Source: CAZPAN01 sp964581165 (GTDB lineage Bacteria > Actinomycetota > Coriobacteriia > Coriobacteriales > CADBOM01). Taken from it: a stretch of 23,129 nt of DNA. The stretch spans positions 1 to 23,129 of the forward strand of contig CAZOMM010000029.1 in the NCBI GenBank assembly GCA_964581165.1, in the 5' to 3' direction. The notes below the pieces were generated by a model, which worked only from the letters and a program-made list of their open reading frames with translations, was not told where the DNA came from and ran no database searches. Made by a program: the position numbers and the translations under genes. Below are positions 7,618 through 13,900 of this stretch, in pieces (the stretch's first letter is position 1; every line of letters starts with the position of its first letter).

Positions 7618-8115
7618 ACTTTGCGTGGTTCTCCCGGGCTGTGGTTGCGGGTATCAAAGATGCCTTAGTCCAAGACAGATGCGGTCAAAAGGACCCACGT
7701 AAGCCTTGCATGTATAGCATGCTTGGTGAGCATGGCGCATTCTAGATGTAAGACGCACCGCTCGATTTCGTACTTAGGGCAAGCAGGGCTTCCCCGGGCG
7801 AGAGGGCTGGAGTGAGATAGTATCAAGCTAAGGCTCCAGTGCGCGAGTGTGGGGGCAAAGACCAGGTCAGTCGGGAGGACTAGCCTGCTCTTTGCTATGC
7901 TTTGTTATGCTGTGCCTTATTGGTTTTGGTAGTGTTACAGTATTAGCAAGCAGGGCATCTGTGATAGCAAACAGAGTGTTTGCAATTGAGCTATACCAAG
8001 CCATGAGATGTGGCGCATGCGGCATGCAGATGCGGCGTGCATATGCGGCGCATGCAGATGCGGCGCATGCAAGGTATGACATAAAAATTGGCTTGCAGTT
8101 TTGTAAGGGGATTTG
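7618..8115. other. ~500 bp without a supported gene; strong hairpin and short repeats
   Basis: No convincing coding region on either strand. The stretch contains several potential RNA stems: CTGGAG/CTCCAG around 7807-7839, and a long hairpin at 7855-7895 in which GCAAAGA pairs with TCTTTGC, CAGG with CCTG and AGTC with GACT around a GGGAG loop. Part of this hairpin (ACCAGGTCAG) resembles the conserved loop of signal recognition particle RNA, but the AGCAGCC side is missing. A GCATGC-rich repeat lies at 8017-8072. It may hold the promoter of the downstream lipoprotein and possibly a small RNA. Confidence 0.4.
8017..8072 (+). repeat. Short tandem repeat (ATGCGGC... units) before the lipoprotein gene
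   Basis: The word ATGCGGC recurs at 8017, 8030, 8043 and 8058, giving unit lengths of 13, 13 and 15 bp, interleaved with the palindrome GCATGC. It lies about 45 bp before the start codon of the solute-binding protein, so it is probably in the 5' untranslated region or promoter. Confidence 0.7.
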
Positions 8116-9189
8116 ATGGTAGGGATCAAAAAAGTAGCTACGGCAACTCTAGCTGCCCTTGCGCTTGGATCGTGTTTGATGATGTCTGGATGCGGCACGG
8201 AGGGAAGCAGGGAGGTGTCACTTGATCCCACAGTATCTGGATCCAGTCTAGTAACAGAGGGAGTTCTCACAGTTGGAGTAGACTCCACACTTGCTCCTTT
8301 TGGTGGCGTATCCAATGGCGAAATCATAGGTCTTGATGTGGATGTGGCCGCCGCTTTAGCAACTGAACTAGGTCTTGAACTGGAGATTGTTGATATCAGT
8401 GGAGAAGACTTCGAAGCACTTCTCGATAACGACGAGCTCGACATTGTAATGAACGTTTCTGCAACGCAAGCTCTAAGCTCAAGTTTAAGCCTGGTGGGTC
8501 CATACGTAGAAAATGGACCGGCTATTTTTGCTTCTGATGACAGAGAAGCTTCGGAATTTAGTCTTGACTATCTTGCAACTGGCACTGTTGGAGCCTATGA
8601 AAATAGCGCTGCAGCCAGAGCAGCTCTTTCGTATACCACTGAGTCGCATCTCGAGACTTACACATCGCTTTCGGATGCCTTTGAGGCACTTGCAGACGGT
8701 GAAATCGATTATGTGGCAAGTGATTCTGTCGCAGGCGGATATCTTTCGATGTCTTATGAGGGCATTGCTTACATGACATCTCTTCAAGATCCCAGCGGGG
8801 TTTATATAGGCGTATCAAATTCATATTCTGATTTGATCACTGCTGTACAGGATGCCTTAGAGACTATTTATAGCAATGGGGTTTTAGAAGTTGTTGTGGC
8901 CAAATGGGTAAGCACTTCGTGTGCGGCAAGTATTATTCCTAGTTCTGGTATAGAACTTATAGATATTGACACTACTGATACTAATGAGGAATCAAGTTCT
9001 AATGATAGCGGCGGTGAATCAAGCAACGATGAATCAAGTGCCGATGAGCCAGCCGCTGATGAGTCAACTGCTGATGAATCAAGCACCGACGAGTCAACTG
9101 CTGATGAAACAGCTGATGAAACAGCCAGCGATGAATCTGCTTCTGATGAATCAAGTGCCGATGACACTACGGAAGATGCCACAGAGTAG
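8116..9189 (+). CDS. Family 3 extracellular solute-binding lipoprotein with acidic repeat tail
   Basis: Probable amino-acid-type ABC-transporter binding protein attached to the outer face of the membrane. ATG 8116 is preferred over the adjacent TTG 8113 because AAGGGG lies 5 nt upstream. From 8116 there are 357 residues: a lipoprotein signal peptide ending in the lipobox MSGC (Cys26), then a periplasmic-binding fold of family 3 (about 47-277: LTVGVDSTLAPFG, GLDVDVAAALA, GEIDYVASD). From about 290 to the end is an Asp/Glu/Ser/Thr/Ala-rich tail made of DESTA-like five-residue units, absent from ordinary family members. No permease or ATPase gene is nearby, so it is an orphan and may sense or scavenge rather than feed a dedicated transporter. 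An inverted repeat spans its stop codon. Confidence 0.88.
   Translation: MVGIKKVATATLAALALGSCLMMSGCGTEGSREVSLDPTVSGSSLVTEGVLTVGVDSTLAPFGGVSNGEIIGLDVDVAAALATELGLELEIVDISGEDFEALLDNDELDIVMNVSATQALSSSLSLVGPYVENGPAIFASDDREASEFSLDYLATGTVGAYENSAAARAALSYTTESHLETYTSLSDAFEALADGEIDYVASDSVAGGYLSMSYEGIAYMTSLQDPSGVYIGVSNSYSDLITAVQDALETIYSNGVLEVVVAKWVSTSCAASIIPSSGIELIDIDTTDTNEESSSNDSGGESSNDESSADEPAADESTADESSTDESTADETADETASDESASDESSADDTTEDATE
9028..9159 (+). repeat. In-frame ~15-bp tandem array encoding the acidic tail
   Basis: Successive units encode DESSA, DEPAA, DESTA, DESST, DESTA, DETA, DETAS, DESAS and DESSA. Most are 15 bp (GATGAATCAAGTGCC and relatives), with one 12-bp unit. All stay in frame. Confidence 0.85.
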
Positions 9190-9258
9190 ATCTGTGGCAC
9201 AACTATAAATTAAACGTAGTTGTCAACATAAGGGGCTTCGCAGCAAGGTAATTGCTGC
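9177..9258 (+). promoter_or_regulatory. Three consecutive hairpins between the lipoprotein gene and hpf
   Basis: Three perfect stems follow one another: TGCCACAGA/TCTGTGGCA (9177-9185 with 9191-9199, spanning the lipoprotein stop codon), ACAACTA/TAGTTGT (9199-9205 with 9217-9223) and GCAGCAA/TTGCTGC (9240-9246 with 9252-9258). None has a T run, so classical termination is unlikely. They may protect the upstream mRNA or control hpf translation. Confidence 0.5.
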
Positions 9259-9288
9259 GTGTAGGGCCGATCGAGAGAGGATATGCTC

Positions 9289-9852
9289 ATGGATATCAAC
9301 ATCACCGGAAGAAAAATGACAGTTTCAGATGCTTTGCGCGACTATGTAAATCAGAAGATTGGATCGGCGCTCAAAACCTTTGATGTCTCGCCAATGACAG
9401 TAGATGTTGTGCTTCATATAGAGAAAAATCCTGCAATTGCAAATCCAGCTGTGGCTGAGGTTACGCTCAGGGTAAAGAAACATATCATTCGCACCGAGGA
9501 GGCTGGCGAAGATATGTATGCGGCAATCGATATTGCTGCAGCAAAGGTTGCAAGGCAGCTTCGTAAATTCAAGACCAAGGTCATTGACAAAAAGATCAGA
9601 TCTGCCAAACCTAGCGAAACAATTCCAAGTGAGTCTATCGAAGAAATTGCGGCTGAGATTGAGCGCGATGAAAGCGTTGTTAAGGTTAAGGAGATTGAGC
9701 TGGAGCCTCTAACAGAAGAGGAAGCTCTTATTCAGATTGATCTTTTAGGTCACGACTTCTTCTTGTATGAAGACAAGCTTTCGGGCGAGCCCTGTGTGGT
9801 TTATCGTCGACATGGTGGAGGCTATGGTCTTATCAAGGCAGTCGCTAATTAG
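9289..9852 (+). CDS. hpf: Ribosome hibernation-promoting factor, long form
   Basis: Binds the 30S decoding region and dimerises 70S ribosomes into inactive 100S particles under starvation. The ATG at 9289 (MDINITGRKM) matches the usual family start and lies 8 nt after GAGAGG; the in-frame ATG at 9283 is only 2 nt from it. From 9289 the product is 187 residues. The N-terminal S30AE domain covers about 1-100 (VSDALRDYVNQKIG, VTLRVKKHIIRTEEAGEDMYAAIDIAA). After a charged linker comes the C-terminal dimerisation domain at about 130-185 (DLLGHDFFLYED, YRRHGGGYGLI). Both domains together mark the long form typical of Gram-positives. It appears to be a single-gene unit, with three hairpins upstream and a terminator downstream. 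Confidence 0.93.
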   Translation: MDINITGRKMTVSDALRDYVNQKIGSALKTFDVSPMTVDVVLHIEKNPAIANPAVAEVTLRVKKHIIRTEEAGEDMYAAIDIAAAKVARQLRKFKTKVIDKKIRSAKPSETIPSESIEEIAAEIERDESVVKVKEIELEPLTEEEALIQIDLLGHDFFLYEDKLSGEPCVVYRRHGGGYGLIKAVAN

Positions 9853-9880
9853 ATCAAAGTGCTTAGATTAAACAAAGGGG

Positions 9881-9912
9881 AGAGGTTGCAGTTTTGCAGC
9901 CTCTTTTCTTTT
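9881..9912 (+). terminator. Intrinsic terminator after hpf
   Basis: Ten-bp stem AGAGGTTGCA (9881-9890) with TGCAGCCTCT (9895-9904), one G-U pair, 4-nt loop, followed by TTCTTTTTG. It lies about 30 bp after the hpf stop. Confidence 0.85.
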
Positions 9913-9956
9913 TGGGAGGGGTTACCGTTTTGGGCGGCAGTTTCGGGCTGCAGTTT

Positions 9957-10056
9957 NNNNNNNNNNNNNNNNNNNNNNNNNNNNNNNNNNNNNNNNNNNN
10001 NNNNNNNNNNNNNNNNNNNNNNNNNNNNNNNNNNNNNNNNNNNNNNNNNNNNNNNN
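9957..10056. other. Assembly gap (100 Ns)
   Basis: Exactly 100 Ns of unknown true length, between the hpf terminator and tRNA-Leu. The ~80 bp between the gap and the tRNA hold no gene that I can see. Confidence 0.98.
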
Positions 10057-10137
10057 CTTGCCGTTTTTGTGCCCTTTGCTTCTTGGGACTTCTCCTTAGA
10101 CCTGAGCTTGGGTTATCATTCGGCAGGTGCTTGATTT

Positions 10138-10223
10138 GGGGGCGTGGCGGAATTGGCATACGCTGCAGACTTAAAATCTGCCGCCTTTTAGGATTGAGGG
10201 TTCGAATCCCTCCGCCCCTACCA
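10138..10223 (+). tRNA. tRNA-Leu (UAA anticodon)
   Basis: An 86-nt class II tRNA with encoded CCA. The acceptor GGGGGCG pairs with CGCCCCT (one G-U pair at the end), with discriminator A. The anticodon arm is GCAGA-CTTAAAA-TCTGC, giving anticodon TAA. The long variable arm (GCCTTTTAGGAT-like) is that expected of leucine tRNA, and the T arm is GAGGG-TTCGAAT-CCCTC. It is a single tRNA, not in a cluster. Confidence 0.95.
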
Positions 10224-10330
10224 TATTTGAAATATATCGCGCTTGAATATCTAGATTGCGTGATATACTGCCCAACATCGTTATAAACACAGCTAAAACA
10301 AAACAGATAACGAAATGGGGGTAGTCCAAG

Positions 10331-11335
10331 TTGACTAGATCCTACTATTCGCGTTCCAAGATAAATAACAAACGCTCCCCTGGCGATAGCCCCTATGGAA
10401 TCGACAGGTCTTTGGGCGCGTCTTCATCCAAAAACAACAATGAGAAATATGTAAAGTTTAAGGTTCCTAAAACCAAGTTTTCGGTAATCGATGGAGGGCT
10501 TTCTAACAAGGAATCTCGCAAGCAGGGATCTCAAGAGCAAAATGCAGGCTATGGATCTTTAGCAAACAATACACCCTTCTCAAAAACCCCACGTTCTAAA
10601 AGCGAATCTAGACTAGATTCCAACTTGAATGTGCGCTCTCAATTAGGGCAAGAGTCCAAAAAATCGTCGCGCGCCAAGATTACTGTGCCTTTAGGTTCAG
10701 GCCAATTTAAGAGCCACAACGAGGTGTCTGGTGTCAAAGTTGCTGCATTATCGGCTTTGGATCAATCTTTCGGATATTCCAAAGGCAACCAAGGCAAATC
10801 CCGCGCCGGGCTTATAGCGACATCAGGATCCAAATCGGGATCCAAACAATCTAAGAGCCTTGGCAAAGTCTTCAAAAAAGACAAAAAACGTGGCACAACT
10901 GACAGGATCGCCATGCCGTTTGGTCCTGCATTTTCTGCCCTAGCTAGCAGGGTGTCTCCCAGATTGATGGCCTTTTTAGTGACAGTACTCGTGATTCTGT
11001 GCTTGGTGCTGCTTATTTACCCAGCTGCAAGAGAAAACTATATCTCGGTAAGGCAGCTTGTTAGATCAAATGCAGAATTAGAGCTTATCGAACAGCGAAA
11101 CGAAGAGATTCAAGATCTGATTGATGAGCTTGGAACCGATGAGGGCATCGAAGATTATGTTCGAAGTCAATATGGTTGGGTAAAAGAAGGCGAGACTTCG
11201 GGTCTTGTATCTAGCCTTGATTCAGAAAGTCAGAACTTTACTCTTCCGACATCCGTATCTTCTGAAGATGTTGTTGTTGAGGATGGTTTTTTGGAAGAGA
11301 TCTTAGACGCGTTCTTCTTTATTAATGACGACTAA
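10331..11335 (+). CDS. FtsB/DivIC-like septum formation protein with long disordered N-terminus
   Basis: Predicted bitopic membrane protein of the FtsB/DivIC division family, which joins FtsL and FtsQ in the divisome. The product is 334 residues from TTG 10331, with GGGGG 9 nt upstream. Residues 1-210 are Ser/Lys/Gly-rich, basic and low-complexity, likely a disordered cytoplasmic tail. One transmembrane helix is at about 216-236 (LMAFLVTVLVILCLVLLIYP). A short extracytoplasmic coiled coil follows (SNAELELIEQRNEEIQDLIDEL), then the family-typical DYVRSQYGWVKEGE. The 200-residue tail is much longer than in E. coli FtsB but resembles the extended actinobacterial versions. Its stop overlaps the next gene by 11 bp, implying coupled translation. 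Confidence 0.85.
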   Translation: MTRSYYSRSKINNKRSPGDSPYGIDRSLGASSSKNNNEKYVKFKVPKTKFSVIDGGLSNKESRKQGSQEQNAGYGSLANNTPFSKTPRSKSESRLDSNLNVRSQLGQESKKSSRAKITVPLGSGQFKSHNEVSGVKVAALSALDQSFGYSKGNQGKSRAGLIATSGSKSGSKQSKSLGKVFKKDKKRGTTDRIAMPFGPAFSALASRVSPRLMAFLVTVLVILCLVLLIYPAARENYISVRQLVRSNAELELIEQRNEEIQDLIDELGTDEGIEDYVRSQYGWVKEGETSGLVSSLDSESQNFTLPTSVSSEDVVVEDGFLEEILDAFFFINDD

Positions 11336-12458
11336 TTTAATGACGACTAATCAAGTTACTCAGAATAAAAAGCGAATAGCTATTTTAGACATCGGCACTG
11401 TGTCTACTAGGCTTCTTATTGCCGACTGTGATCTTGACGGTGGTCTTGACGGTGATCTTGATGCTGGCCTTGACGGTGGCAATAAAAGGATCACTCAGCT
11501 TTACAGGGAAGCAAGAATTACCAACTTGGGTGAAGGCTTGCTGGATAGCGGATTTTTGTCAGAGCAGGCTCTAAATAGGGTCACTGAGGTTGTAGATGCC
11601 TATCTAGACATAATGCGCGACTACAAAATGGATGTGCAGGCAAGTGCAGGCAGTCTCAAGAATGTTCTTGCAGTAGCTACCTCGGCGGCAAGAGATGCTT
11701 CTAATTCTTGTGAGCTTGTTGATCTTTTAGCCAAAAGAGGTATTGAACTTTGCGTTATCTCTGGCGAGAGTGAAGCTTCCATCGCATTTACTGGAGCTAC
11801 TTACGATTTTGAGGGAAGCAACATTCTTGTGGCAGACATAGGTGGGGGTTCAACCGAACTGTCGTTTGGAGATGCCGCAGCTGTTGCTGATGCGGCTGGA
11901 GCAACTGGAGCGGCTGCGGCTGAAGCAACTGATCCAGCTGCATTTGCGTTTTCTACCGCAGCTAAAGACATATCTTCAAGCTCTCCCACTATGCGCAAGA
12001 CGCATTCATTTGATGTTGGTTGCCGCAGGCTTACTGAGATGTTTTTGCAAGATGAGCCGCCAAACAAAGATAGTCTGATTACAGCTCGCAAATGGGTAAA
12101 AGCAGAGCTGTGTAGTTTTTTTGAGGGAAATGATGTTGAGGTTGAGCAACTCATAGCTGTTGCGGGAACTGCCACAAGCTTAATTGCGATTCTTAAGCAA
12201 ATGGAGCGATATGATTCGTCACAGGTTCATAAGAGCACTGCAAGCCGCCGAGATCTAATAGCCACTTTGGAGCGTCTTGCTTCTATGGATCTTGAGACTC
12301 GCAAGCAGGTGGTTGGATTGCAAGCAGCTAGGGCATCTGTGATAGTGGCTGGCTTGCTAATTCTCGATGTAGTAATGGAGCTTGCAGAAGTTTCGATGCT
12401 GCATGTTAGCGAGAATGATGGAATGCTCGGACTTTTGTATGAATACTGCTTTGCATAG
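11325..12458 (+). CDS. ppx: Ppx/GppA-family exopolyphosphatase or (p)ppGpp phosphohydrolase with low-complexity insertions
   Basis: Actin-like-fold phosphatase of the Ppx/GppA family, acting on polyphosphate or pppGpp. The product is 377 residues from ATG 11325. Seen: phosphate-1 motif LDIGTVSTRLLIAD at 21-34, SGESEA at 146-151, phosphate-2 DIGGGSTELSFG at 171-182, and AGTATS near 285. Two insertions stand out: four LDGG-like tetrapeptides at 37-52, and an Ala/Ser-rich segment at about 183-226 between GGGSTELSFG and the conserved FDVGCRRLTE. The first 15 bp of the gene are tandemly duplicated, so a start at 11340 would give the same N-terminus. There is no visible ribosome site, which with the 11-bp overlap suggests translational coupling to the FtsB-like gene. 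Confidence 0.88.
   Translation: MTTNLMTTNQVTQNKKRIAILDIGTVSTRLLIADCDLDGGLDGDLDAGLDGGNKRITQLYREARITNLGEGLLDSGFLSEQALNRVTEVVDAYLDIMRDYKMDVQASAGSLKNVLAVATSAARDASNSCELVDLLAKRGIELCVISGESEASIAFTGATYDFEGSNILVADIGGGSTELSFGDAAAVADAAGATGAAAAEATDPAAFAFSTAAKDISSSSPTMRKTHSFDVGCRRLTEMFLQDEPPNKDSLITARKWVKAELCSFFEGNDVEVEQLIAVAGTATSLIAILKQMERYDSSQVHKSTASRRDLIATLERLASMDLETRKQVVGLQAARASVIVAGLLILDVVMELAEVSMLHVSENDGMLGLLYEYCFA
11433..11480 (+). repeat. In-frame 12-bp tandem array in ppx (4 units)
   Basis: Four 12-bp units (CTTGACGGTGGT-like) encode LDGG, LDGD, LDAG and LDGG directly after the phosphate-1 motif of the enzyme, in the loop before the next strand. Confidence 0.85.
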
Positions 12459-12580
12459 GAAGATGGATTTTCACAATAGTGAGATAATGCTTAGGCGCAG
12501 TTGCGCAGTCTTCGCTTAAATTAAGGAATATGTGCAGTAGTTCAATGATGCAGTTGGTTTTTGGAAGAAGGGTTTGATAA

Positions 12581-13552
12581 GTGCAAAGCTATAGAGACGT
12601 AATCAAGCAGCATTTTGAGAGATCTCCAAATGCAATGCGATATCTAAATCTTGAATTTCTCTTTGTTGGTGGAGGCCTGTGTCTCTATATTATTGGTGCC
12701 TTAATGGAGCTTCTGCTCTACGGAAACATGTATATTTTTGGCGGCGTTCTGGCTGTAATAGGAATGTGGGCCTTTTTGCTTGGTCTAGTTATCGCCTTTA
12801 TCAAAAAAGATGACATGGTAATTGTTTATAGCTGCGCCGTTATGGCTGTATATGAGCTGTTTGATTTTATTTTTGGTGCGACTGCTATTTACTACTATGC
12901 CGAGATATATGCACTCGTCAATGCCATTTTCTTTGGTGTTCTTGCTTTATTTGCCTACAGGTTTTCTGAGAGAGGTCGGGCCAAACAGGCTTATCGTTTA
13001 CAGCAAGCACAGATGACTCAACAACACATGGCTCAGCAGCAGATGGGAATGCCTCCTCAAGCTGCACCGGGGCAGGCAATGCCTCCTCAGGGCATGCCAG
13101 CACAGGGAGTTTCTCCGCAGGGAGTGACACCTCAGGGGGTGGTACAGCAAGGCGTGGCACCTCAGGGAATGGCACAGCAGGGAGTGACACAGCAGGGACT
13201 TTCTGCTCAAGAAATACCAAGACAAGCTATGTCACCGCAGGCTGTGCCGGCACAGGGCGTTTCGGCTCAGGGAATTCCAACTCAGGGGGCAGCCCAGCAG
13301 GCCGTTTCTGTGCAAGGAGTGCCGCAACAAGCTGCTCCTCAGGCTGTGTCACAGCAAGCCGCACAGCGTCAAGGAACTGTCAAACCAACACAGCCAGTGG
13401 ATTCTGCCGACGATAATCCTACGACGATGTTTAATGCTGCCAATAAGGCAAATTCAGCAGCCGATTCGATTGTTTGCCCCAAGTGTGCAGCTCATTGTCA
13501 GTCCAATAGTGCTTTTTGCGAAAACTGTGGAGCCAAGTTAGTGTCAAGCTAG
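12581..13552 (+). CDS. Membrane protein with Gln pentapeptide repeats and C-terminal zinc ribbon
   Basis: A 323-residue protein from GTG 12581, with AAGAAGGG 8 nt upstream. Four hydrophobic helices are predicted at about 25-47, 52-74, 79-101 and 108-127, followed by a basic stop (RFSERGRAKQAYR). Residues 156-250 are a proline/glutamine-rich linker of some 19 five-residue units (GVSPQ, GVAPQ, GMAQQ and so on), with Gln at every fifth position. The end carries a zinc ribbon of the zinc_ribbon_2 type: CPKC (299-302) and CENC (313-316). Such ribbon-tailed membrane proteins are common in Gram-positives and their role is unknown. The linker could hold the ribbon well away from the membrane. It is likely monocistronic, ending before the terminator at 13645. 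Confidence 0.8.
   Translation: MQSYRDVIKQHFERSPNAMRYLNLEFLFVGGGLCLYIIGALMELLLYGNMYIFGGVLAVIGMWAFLLGLVIAFIKKDDMVIVYSCAVMAVYELFDFIFGATAIYYYAEIYALVNAIFFGVLALFAYRFSERGRAKQAYRLQQAQMTQQHMAQQQMGMPPQAAPGQAMPPQGMPAQGVSPQGVTPQGVVQQGVAPQGMAQQGVTQQGLSAQEIPRQAMSPQAVPAQGVSAQGIPTQGAAQQAVSVQGVPQQAAPQAVSQQAAQRQGTVKPTQPVDSADDNPTTMFNAANKANSAADSIVCPKCAAHCQSNSAFCENCGAKLVSS
13046..13330 (+). repeat. In-frame 15-bp array encoding the GxxxQ linker
   Basis: About 19 units of 15 bp, each close to CAGGGAGTGxCxCCT in sequence, encode Gly-Val/Met-x-x-Gln pentapeptides. DNA identity among the middle units is high, which indicates recent duplication. Confidence 0.88.
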
Positions 13553-13591
13553 GATCAAACTAGGGCACTAATGCCTAGGATACCTAGGGTA

Positions 13592-13618
13592 TGGACAACG
13601 CGTGGACAACGCGTGGAC
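13592..13618 (+). repeat. 11-bp tandem repeat in the intergenic region
   Basis: TGGACAACGCG occurs twice in tandem (13592-13602, 13603-13613), followed by a third partial copy (TGGAC). It lies just downstream of the zinc-ribbon gene and upstream of the terminator. Confidence 0.8.
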
Positions 13619-13644
13619 GGTTTCCCCATAAAATACGCCAGTCC

Positions 13645-13672
13645 AAAATCCTCAGTTGTATCTGAGGGTTTT
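13645..13672. terminator. Intrinsic terminator, possibly bidirectional
   Basis: Eleven-bp stem AAAATCCTCAG (13645-13655) with CTGAGGGTTTT (13662-13672), 6-nt loop, one wobble pair. A on one side and T on the other would serve both strands. It ends the zinc-ribbon gene transcript. Confidence 0.65.
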
Positions 13673-13685
13673 GCAGGGCTATACT
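13656..13685 (+). promoter_or_regulatory. Candidate promoter for the T-box/ilvBN transcript
   Basis: A good -10 element TATACT (13680-13685) lies 18 bp after TTGTAT (13656-13661), giving a start near 13692 that just precedes the T-box leader. The -35 overlaps the terminator loop, which is unusual, so the call is tentative. Confidence 0.45.
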
Positions 13686-13691
13686 CGGATC

Positions 13692-13900
13692 CAATTACAT
13701 AAAGACAATTGCAATGACGAGGACAGCGGGGGCCAATCCTTCCACAGAGAGTTGGACAAGTGCTGAGAGTTCGACGTGGGACGTCTCCGAATTCACCTCC
13801 GAGCAGTTCGCCCGAAAGTTTGCATTTGCTAGAGACGATCTTTCTGTCAGATGCAAACAAGTAAGCCGAATCGGTGGCCACCGTTATCAGCCGTACTGGG
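13692..13900 (+). promoter_or_regulatory. T-box riboswitch leader upstream of ilvBN
   Basis: Leader RNA that senses an uncharged tRNA. The order of T-box signatures is complete: GACGAGGAC (13715-13723), the AGAGAG bulge (13745-13750), a distal stem GTTGGAC/GTTCGAC with a loop containing GTGCTGAGA, the specifier region GAATTCACCTCCGAG (13789-13803), a perfect stem III GTTTGCAT/ATGCAAAC (13818-13825 with 13851-13858), and the T-box core CGGTGGCCACCG (13872-13883). In the family the specifier is normally followed by a purine, which makes UUC (Phe, 13792-13794) the direct reading; AUU (Ile, 13791-13793) would fit the ilv genes better. No T-rich terminator follows the core, so control may act on translation or further downstream. 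Confidence 0.8.

Noticed and set aside
7855..7895. Signal recognition particle RNA (ffs)
   Set aside because: Only ACCAGGTCAG matches; the GGAA-type loop and AGCAGCC strand are absent, so the hairpin was kept as an unassigned RNA candidate.
7847..8116. An 89-codon reading frame on + after comF, with a hydrophobic stretch
   Set aside because: GTG start without a ribosome site, and it runs through the hairpin and the ATGCGGC repeats. Composition looks like translated noncoding sequence.
8868..9200. A Ser/Val/Asp repeat frame on - opposite the lipoprotein tail
   Set aside because: A mirror of the 15-bp array on the other strand, with no independent start signal or domain.
9859..10286. Reading frames on both strands crossing the 100-N gap near tRNA-Leu
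   Set aside because: They depend on Ns being read through, and they overlap the terminator and the tRNA.
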